A stretch of DNA of 64,000 nt from assembly GCF_001613445.1 (NCBI RefSeq), contig NZ_BDCJ01000022.1, forward strand, positions 62,001-126,000, written 5' to 3'. Origin of the DNA: Nocardia grenadensis NBRC 108939 (GTDB lineage: Bacteria > Actinomycetota > Actinomycetes > Mycobacteriales > Mycobacteriaceae). Below are positions 59,776-64,000 of the stretch, piece by piece. The notes beneath the pieces were generated by a model. The model was not told where the DNA came from, searched no databases, and saw only the letters and a list, made by a program, of their open reading frames with translations. Each line of letters starts with the position of its first letter. The stretch's first letter is position 1. Made by a program: the position numbers and the translations under genes.

Positions 59776-60795
59776 TCACTCGGAGACCAGTATCTCGCCC
59801 GAGGCCGCGATATCGGTGCGGCGATCGTCTCCACCGGTGCTGACCAGCACGGTCGCCACAGTGCGGCGCCCCGCGGGCAGCACCCGGACCGTCACCGCAC
59901 CGTCGGCGGCGGTCTCCAGAGCCGCGACCGCGAGCCGCACGACCCGCGCCCGGATCGCATCCGGCACCTCCGCGAAGCCCCCGTCGTCGAGCAACAGCAC
60001 CTCTACGCCGCGGGCACGGGCCGCCCGCGCCGCACCGTTGAGGCGATCGGTCACCAGTTGCGGGGCGCGCAGGCTGTCCCGCAATTCGGCCTCCAGCAGC
60101 CGGCACTGCTCCCGCTCGGCGGCGGAGAGTTCCGCCCCGCGGGCGATCCGTTCGAGAACCGGCCGCGCGACCCGGTCGAGCCGGGTGAGCTGACGGACGC
60201 GCTCGGAGTGCTCCGCCACCATGGTCGCCTCGGCGGCCGCCCGCATTGCGGCGTCCTCGTGCAGCAGGCGCAGCGACCGCTGCGCCGGGCGCAGGATCAG
60301 CGCGCAGACCGAGGCCCCCGCCAAGGTGCACAGCGCGATGATCGGCACGAACAGCGAACCGAGGCCGACATCCAGCACGATATCGGCGACCGCCAGCGTC
60401 GCCGCCACAGTGGCGGCCCCGACCCACGCCGCAGCGATCCGGCCGCGGAGGGCGAGCACGGCCAGCACATACGAGAACGCGAAGGCCGCCCACGGTTCCC
60501 GGACCGCCCCGGTGTAGACGTTCAGGTTGGTCGCGATCACGGCCGCGGGACCGGCCACCAATACAGCGGCGGTGGCGGCCAACGGAAGCGGTTCGCCGGA
60601 TACCAGCAGCGCGATCGCGGCGCCCACCAGCAGCACCACCAGCGCGGGCCCGGCCTGTGCGGGCGGGACGACGCGGAATGTCGGAAGCATGTACAGCGTG
60701 ATCGTGGTGGCCAGCCCGACCAGGAAGAACCGGCCGGCCCGGCCGCGCATCCCCAGCAGTGCGCGCAATTCGGTTTCGCTGTCCCGCTCAGCCAC
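59776..60795 (-). CDS. Sensor-kinase-like membrane protein lacking a recognisable phosphoacceptor
   Basis: The protein has 339 residues. It has about six membrane helices (20-170) followed by a helical linker and a C-terminal domain that resembles the sensor kinase encoded just upstream. There is no clear H-box HDxxL; the aligned segment reads HSERVRQLTRLDRVARPV. N- and G-box motifs of the ATPase domain are also hard to see. It may be a regulatory subunit for the active kinase. The GTG start overlaps the upstream kinase stop by 8 bases. It is the last gene of the three-gene operon. Confidence 0.7.
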   Translation of the reverse strand: MAERDSETELRALLGMRGRAGRFFLVGLATTITLYMLPTFRVVPPAQAGPALVVLLVGAAIALLVSGEPLPLAATAAVLVAGPAAVIATNLNVYTGAVREPWAAFAFSYVLAVLALRGRIAAAWVGAATVAATLAVADIVLDVGLGSLFVPIIALCTLAGASVCALILRPAQRSLRLLHEDAAMRAAAEATMVAEHSERVRQLTRLDRVARPVLERIARGAELSAAEREQCRLLEAELRDSLRAPQLVTDRLNGAARAARARGVEVLLLDDGGFAEVPDAIRARVVRLAVAALETAADGAVTVRVLPAGRRTVATVLVSTGGDDRRTDIAASGEILVSE

Positions 60796-62086
60796 CGCCG
60801 CCCTCCCCCGGGCCGCCCCACATCAGTGTCACCGTCGTCCCCTTTCCCGGCTCCGATTCCACGAAACCGGCTCCGCCGGACAGCTGTCGCATCCGGCCCA
60901 GGATGCTGACCGACAGGCCGAGCCGGTCCACCGGCACGGCCCGCGGATCGAAACCAGCCCCGTCGTCGCGCACGACGACCCGTAATCCGCCCGCCCCGAC
61001 GGTGACCGCCACGCTGTGCCGGACGACGCGGCCCGGTACGACCGCATGGCGCAGACTATTGCGGGTGGCCTCGGCCAGCGCCGCGGCCAGCGTGCCCGCC
61101 GCGGTCAACGGCACCCGCACCGCGGCTCCGCCGGCCCCCCGGCGCGCTGTGAACTCGATATCCCGGCTCACCTCGTGCACCGCCGAGCGCAGGAATCCGG
61201 CCACCGAGTCGGCATCCAGGGCCTCCGGCTGGGCCTCGGCGATCCGGGTCTCGTCGAGTTGGTCGAGGGCCCGCTGGGCCTGTTTCCGCAACATCGGTGA
61301 GAGACCGGCGGCCCGCGACGCGTCCAACAGTGTGGACAGCACCGCATCGTGGATCAGGGCGGCGAATCGGGCCCGCTCCCGCTCCCGGGCCGCGGCGCCC
61401 GCGACGGCCGCCGCCAGTTCACTCGATCGCATCGCTTCCCGGTCCACCCGGACACCCGCGCGGCGGGCGTACGCCACACACCAGAGGAACAGCAGGCACA
61501 GCACCCCGTCGCGGGCGAAGCTGTCGAACAGCTGGGCCAGCGAGATGCCGTCGAGCAGGAAATACCGGGAGGTGCCCGGCAGCGCCGCGGCCACCGCGAG
61601 ATAGCCGCCCGCGAGCAGGGGAGGCCAGGCCAGCGCCGCCACCAGCACACCGATCACGAGGAGGCGGTACGTCCAGATCGGCCCCGGTGCCGCCTCGATC
61701 TCGGCGTAGTAGACCAGCACCAGGCACATGGCCGTGAGATAGCCGAGCGCGGCCGCTCCCGCCACCGGCCGGATCATGCGCGCCTCGGCGACCAGCGACA
61801 CCACCGCGAGCACCGGCAGCAGGCCGAAGGCGACCAGGACGGTCACCACGGCCCAGACCCAGGGGACCAGCCGATACTGCACGATGATCTCGGGAAGCTC
61901 GAACAGTCCGGCGATCGTGCCGACCAGTCCGATCACCAGGCCGAACGCGCGCAGCACCCGGTCGGCGGCCGGTCCACTCCCGGCGTCGCGCCCCGGACCG
62001 AACATGGTGCGCAGGCCCCGCCGCGCCCCGCGCGGCCGATCCCACGACACGTCCGGTCCGGTAGCCGGGGCCGCCCGAACCGTCAC
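60788..62086 (-). CDS. Sensor histidine kinase (NarL-type partner)
   Basis: The protein has 432 residues. Five or six membrane helices lie at about 45-205. The H-box FAALIHDAVLSTLLDA has His246, as in the HisKA_3/NarX class. The HATPase domain has N-box LAEATRNSLRHA, G1 VVRDDGAGFDP and G2 LGLSVSILGRM followed by GTTVTL. The GTG overlaps the response regulator stop by 4 bases (GTGA). No large extracellular sensor domain is present, so the signal is probably membrane-associated. Confidence 0.87.
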   Translation of the reverse strand: MTVRAAPATGPDVSWDRPRGARRGLRTMFGPGRDAGSGPAADRVLRAFGLVIGLVGTIAGLFELPEIIVQYRLVPWVWAVVTVLVAFGLLPVLAVVSLVAEARMIRPVAGAAALGYLTAMCLVLVYYAEIEAAPGPIWTYRLLVIGVLVAALAWPPLLAGGYLAVAAALPGTSRYFLLDGISLAQLFDSFARDGVLCLLFLWCVAYARRAGVRVDREAMRSSELAAAVAGAAARERERARFAALIHDAVLSTLLDASRAAGLSPMLRKQAQRALDQLDETRIAEAQPEALDADSVAGFLRSAVHEVSRDIEFTARRGAGGAAVRVPLTAAGTLAAALAEATRNSLRHAVVPGRVVRHSVAVTVGAGGLRVVVRDDGAGFDPRAVPVDRLGLSVSILGRMRQLSGGAGFVESEPGKGTTVTLMWGGPGEGGGG

Positions 62087-62774
62087 CGGCGGCGTTCGGG
62101 GACCGGCAACCAGCCATCTTCCACCGCCCGCTTGTACAGTTCGGTCTTGGTGGGGGCGGGACGTCCGGCATCGGCGTATTTCTGCCGGATCCGGCCCAGG
62201 TAGTCGTTGACGGTCTGCTCCGACAACCCCGTGAGCCGCCCCACCCGGGACGCTTTCTCCCCGGAGGCGTAGAGGGTGAGGACCTCTTCCTGCCGGGGGC
62301 TCAACCCCACACTGGACAGCTGCGGGTCCCCGTCGATGGCCGCGGCCCAGTCGGTCGTCACCACCTGCCCGCCGGACGCGGCCCGGCGCACCGCCGCGAC
62401 CACCGCGGCCACATCCGCCGATTTGCGGAGCACACCCAGCACTCCCGCCCGCGCCGCGGACCGCACCAGATAGGGATTCTCGGCACCGGTGAACACCAGC
62501 ACCTCTACCCCGCGATCCCGCAGCGTCCGCACATTGTCCTCGGGCACCGAATCATCGGCGAGCCGCAGATCCAACACCACCAGGTCCAGCGACCACCCGC
62601 CCCCGAGACGGCATTCCGGGCTCTCCAGTAGTCCGCGACCGTGGTAGCGGTCGCGACCAACGTCAGATCCGGTTCCGGTCCGAGCATCGCGGCCAGTCCG
62701 ATCGCCACCGATTCGTGGTCCTCCACCAATCCGATCCGGCGTGGCACGCCCGTTTCCACGACACTGTCGGTCAC
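62083..62774 (-). pseudogene. LuxR/NarL-family response regulator with a frameshift
   Basis: The N-terminal part (from the GTG at 62774) reads RIGLVEDHESVAIGLAAMLG, the start of a receiver domain with acidic residues ED. It loses frame at about 62600-62604. The next frame continues SLDLVVLDLRLADDS, with the phosphoacceptor Asp in LDLRL, then KSADVAAVVAAVRRA and a C-terminal LuxR helix-turn-helix (LSPRQEEVLTLYASGEKASR). Adding one G to the G5 run (C5 on the plus strand) would restore a single frame of about 230 residues. It could be a sequencing error, a real inactivation or phase variation. The partner kinase is intact and overlaps by 4 bases. Confidence 0.8.
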
Positions 62775-62859
62775 CTCTGCACTCCCGTCACCCCGACCCG
62801 ACCCCCTGCCCCAGCAGTATGGCGCCCGGCGCGTCGCGGGATCAGCCCCCTATTCCAGG

Positions 62860-63325
62860 GGGTGGGGCGATATCGCCCCGGACCGCGAACATCGACAAAC
62901 CCAGGTCGATACCCATCTCGGCATCCGCCAACGGCAACGGTTGATCCTCGGCCTGCACAACAAACGACGCGAAATACCTGCCGCTCGCGTCCTTGATGAT
63001 CGTTACCGAGGTCGGTTCGGACGGCAATTCCCGGGACCTAGCGAACCAGAACCTCCCCGATCTTCGGCAACCGCAACTTCCGGCCGGGCGTGACCATGAA
63101 CCTCTAGTTCCTCGTGAACCTGATCGCCTGCCTCTTGTCCTTGCGGGACCGGAAACGCGCCGGTGAAACCTTCGCGCCCTTACGTTTCCCCGTCACAGAC
63201 CGAAAGAAGTTGCGGTAGGCGGTATTCAGGTCCGCCAACGCCTGTTGCAACACCACCGACGACACCTCGGCCGGCCACACCCGCTCCCGCGTTTTCTTCG
63301 CCTCGGTCAGGCGTTTGGACAACTC
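62860..63325 (-). pseudogene. Fossil IS200/IS605-type tnpB fragment
   Basis: On the minus strand LSKRLTEAKKTRERVW, VVLQQALADLNTAYRNFFRS and RFRSRKDKRQAIRFTRN match the middle of TnpB (OrfB). A stop (near 63104) follows; then KLRLPKIGEVLVR in frame, another stop, and after a frameshift ELPSEPTSVTIIKDASGRYF and MGIDLGLSMFAVRG. The N-terminal 70 or so residues and most of the RuvC and zinc-finger region are missing. It is non-functional. No tnpA or omega-RNA was recognised. Its presence marks a former insertion. Confidence 0.75.
62864..62879. repeat. Perfect 16-bp palindrome at the tnpB fossil edge
   Basis: GGGGCGATATCGCCCC is a perfect palindrome. It lies where TnpB similarity fades (GDIAPPP region), so it could be part of the element end or a regulatory site for the response regulator operon. 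Confidence 0.45.
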
Positions 63326-63395
63326 ACCTCGGGGATGTATGACACGAGGCGGAACTGCCGCACTCGCAGTCGACACAATGACCGCGATTGTTGCC

Positions 63396-63860
63396 TTATC
63401 CAAGTGATGTCTCCATTAGTTGAGCGGCGACCGTGGCGCCGAGTTCCCAGCACGCTTCGAGGTCCGCCTTGGATGGCTTCCCGGATACCACCATGTAGTC
63501 GGCTACCTTCACCCACCCGAGCCCGGTCGTGATCGAGGTGATGCCCTTCTCCGCGCCCTCGGTGCCCTCGTTGCCGTGGAAGTACGCCCCGAACGGGCGG
63601 CCACGGGTCGAATCGAGACAGGGGTAGTAAATGACATCCAGGCCGTGTTTCAGGCCGCCGCTCATGTACCCGAGGTTGGCCGGGGTACCGAGCATGTACC
63701 CGTCGGCTTCCAATACCTCCGTTGGGGAGAGCGACAGGGCGGCGCTGCGCACGACCTCTACGCCCTCGATCTCCGGGTCGGTCGCCCCCGCCAGGACCGC
63801 TTCGAACATCGCCTGCATATGCGGGGACGGTGTGTGGTGGACGATCAGCAGCCTCGGCAC
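63396..63860 (-). CDS. Flavodoxin family protein / NAD(P)H-dependent oxidoreductase
   Basis: The protein has 154 residues. It begins VPRLLIVHHTPSPHMQAMFE; the FMN phosphate-binding loop is HHTPSPHMQAM and the flavin ring loop is GTPANLGYMSGGLKHGLD. The fold is that of flavodoxin-like reductases. It probably binds FMN; the electron partner is unknown. The GTG start is the only sensible one before the first strand. It lies downstream of the TPR gene on the same strand (33-bp gap). Confidence 0.88.
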   Translation of the reverse strand: MPRLLIVHHTPSPHMQAMFEAVLAGATDPEIEGVEVVRSAALSLSPTEVLEADGYMLGTPANLGYMSGGLKHGLDVIYYPCLDSTRGRPFGAYFHGNEGTEGAEKGITSITTGLGWVKVADYMVVSGKPSKADLEACWELGATVAAQLMETSLG

Positions 63861-63892
63861 ATCACCGAGCTTAACGGCTCCCGGCGACGGTC

Positions 63893-64000
63893 TCAGGCTC
63901 CGGTGCGGCGCTCGTGTTTCTCCAGTTCCACCGCGCGGCGCATGGTGTCGCGGGCCCGGGAACGATCGCCGGCGCAGTCGTAGGCACGCGCCAGCCGGTA
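63893..64000 (-). CDS. TPR-like protein, C-terminal fragment (continues beyond window)
   Basis: Thirty-five codons before the stop read YRLARAYDCAGDRSRARDTM and RRAVELEKHERRTGA, the A/B helix pattern of a tetratricopeptide repeat. The rest of the gene lies past the window end. Function cannot be judged. Confidence 0.65.
   Translation of the reverse strand, partial: YRLARAYDCAGDRSRARDTMRRAVELEKHERRTGA

Noticed and set aside
62846..62862. CCCCCT/AGGGGG hairpin upstream of the response regulator
   Set aside because: Only six pairs in GC-rich DNA, with no supporting context; not strong enough to call a terminator.

Overview
The window is high-GC actinobacterial DNA. Gene content and order closely follow the Mycobacterium tuberculosis block from about Rv2708c to Rv2753c (sigB-ideR, PAC2, nrdR, lexA, acyl-CoA dehydrogenase, hflX, dapF, miaA, miaB, recX-recA, the psp/clgR cluster, pgsA, argA-like, ftsK, rnj, dapA). 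Three features suggest a mycolic-acid actinomycete outside Mycobacterium, most likely Nocardia or a close relative (inference): a gluABCD transporter inserted between miaB and recX, an ideR-galE pair, and a recA without an intein. All genes have strong third-position GC, and GTG starts are common.

Layout. 1-10 kb: a truncated methyltransferase, sigB behind a SigE-like promoter, a coupled protein-acylation pair (GNAT/acyl-CoA-synthetase fusion plus AcuC deacetylase), ideR-galE and a DUF4192 protein. 10-21 kb: PAC2 protein, Ski2-like helicase, speD, DUF5134 membrane protein, HrpA helicase, nrdR, and a divergent ChiZ-like/lexA pair with three SOS boxes between the genes. 21-27 kb: an accessory stretch with a GGCT-fold protein, an IclR regulator divergent from an SDR plus a DapB-like dehydrogenase, an acyl-CoA dehydrogenase and a lysophospholipid acyltransferase. 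27-36.5 kb: hflX and two runs of genes with 4-base stop/start overlaps (LigB-like, miaA, TrmH-like, dapF; and miaB with a membrane protein), separated by a DUF349 gene whose upstream region carries tandem iterons. 36.8-40.3 kb: gluABCD glutamate-type ABC importer.

40.7-55 kb: recA-recX with an SOS box, DUF3046, a decayed ABATE-domain gene lying antisense upstream of recA, a glycosyltransferase, a PIG-L deacetylase, the envelope-stress cluster pgsA-cinA-clgR-pspA-pspM, an argA-like acetyltransferase, YciI, TerC and ftsK. 55-64 kb: two secreted proteins, the coupled dapA-rnj pair, an orphan HicB-like protein, a three-gene two-component operon whose response regulator is frameshifted, a tnpB fossil, a flavodoxin and a truncated TPR protein.

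Shared themes are stress control (SigB, ClgR/PspA, LexA/RecA, IdeR), tRNA and RNA maintenance (MiaA, MiaB, TrmH-like, HflX, RNase J, HrpA), and lysine/diaminopimelate supply (dapA, dapF). No tRNA, rRNA, CRISPR array or intact insertion sequence was recognised. The least explained signals are the 18-bp iterons before the DUF349 gene, the acylation/deacetylation pair with a defective synthetase domain, the paired DnaA boxes near 9.7 kb, and the split response regulator.
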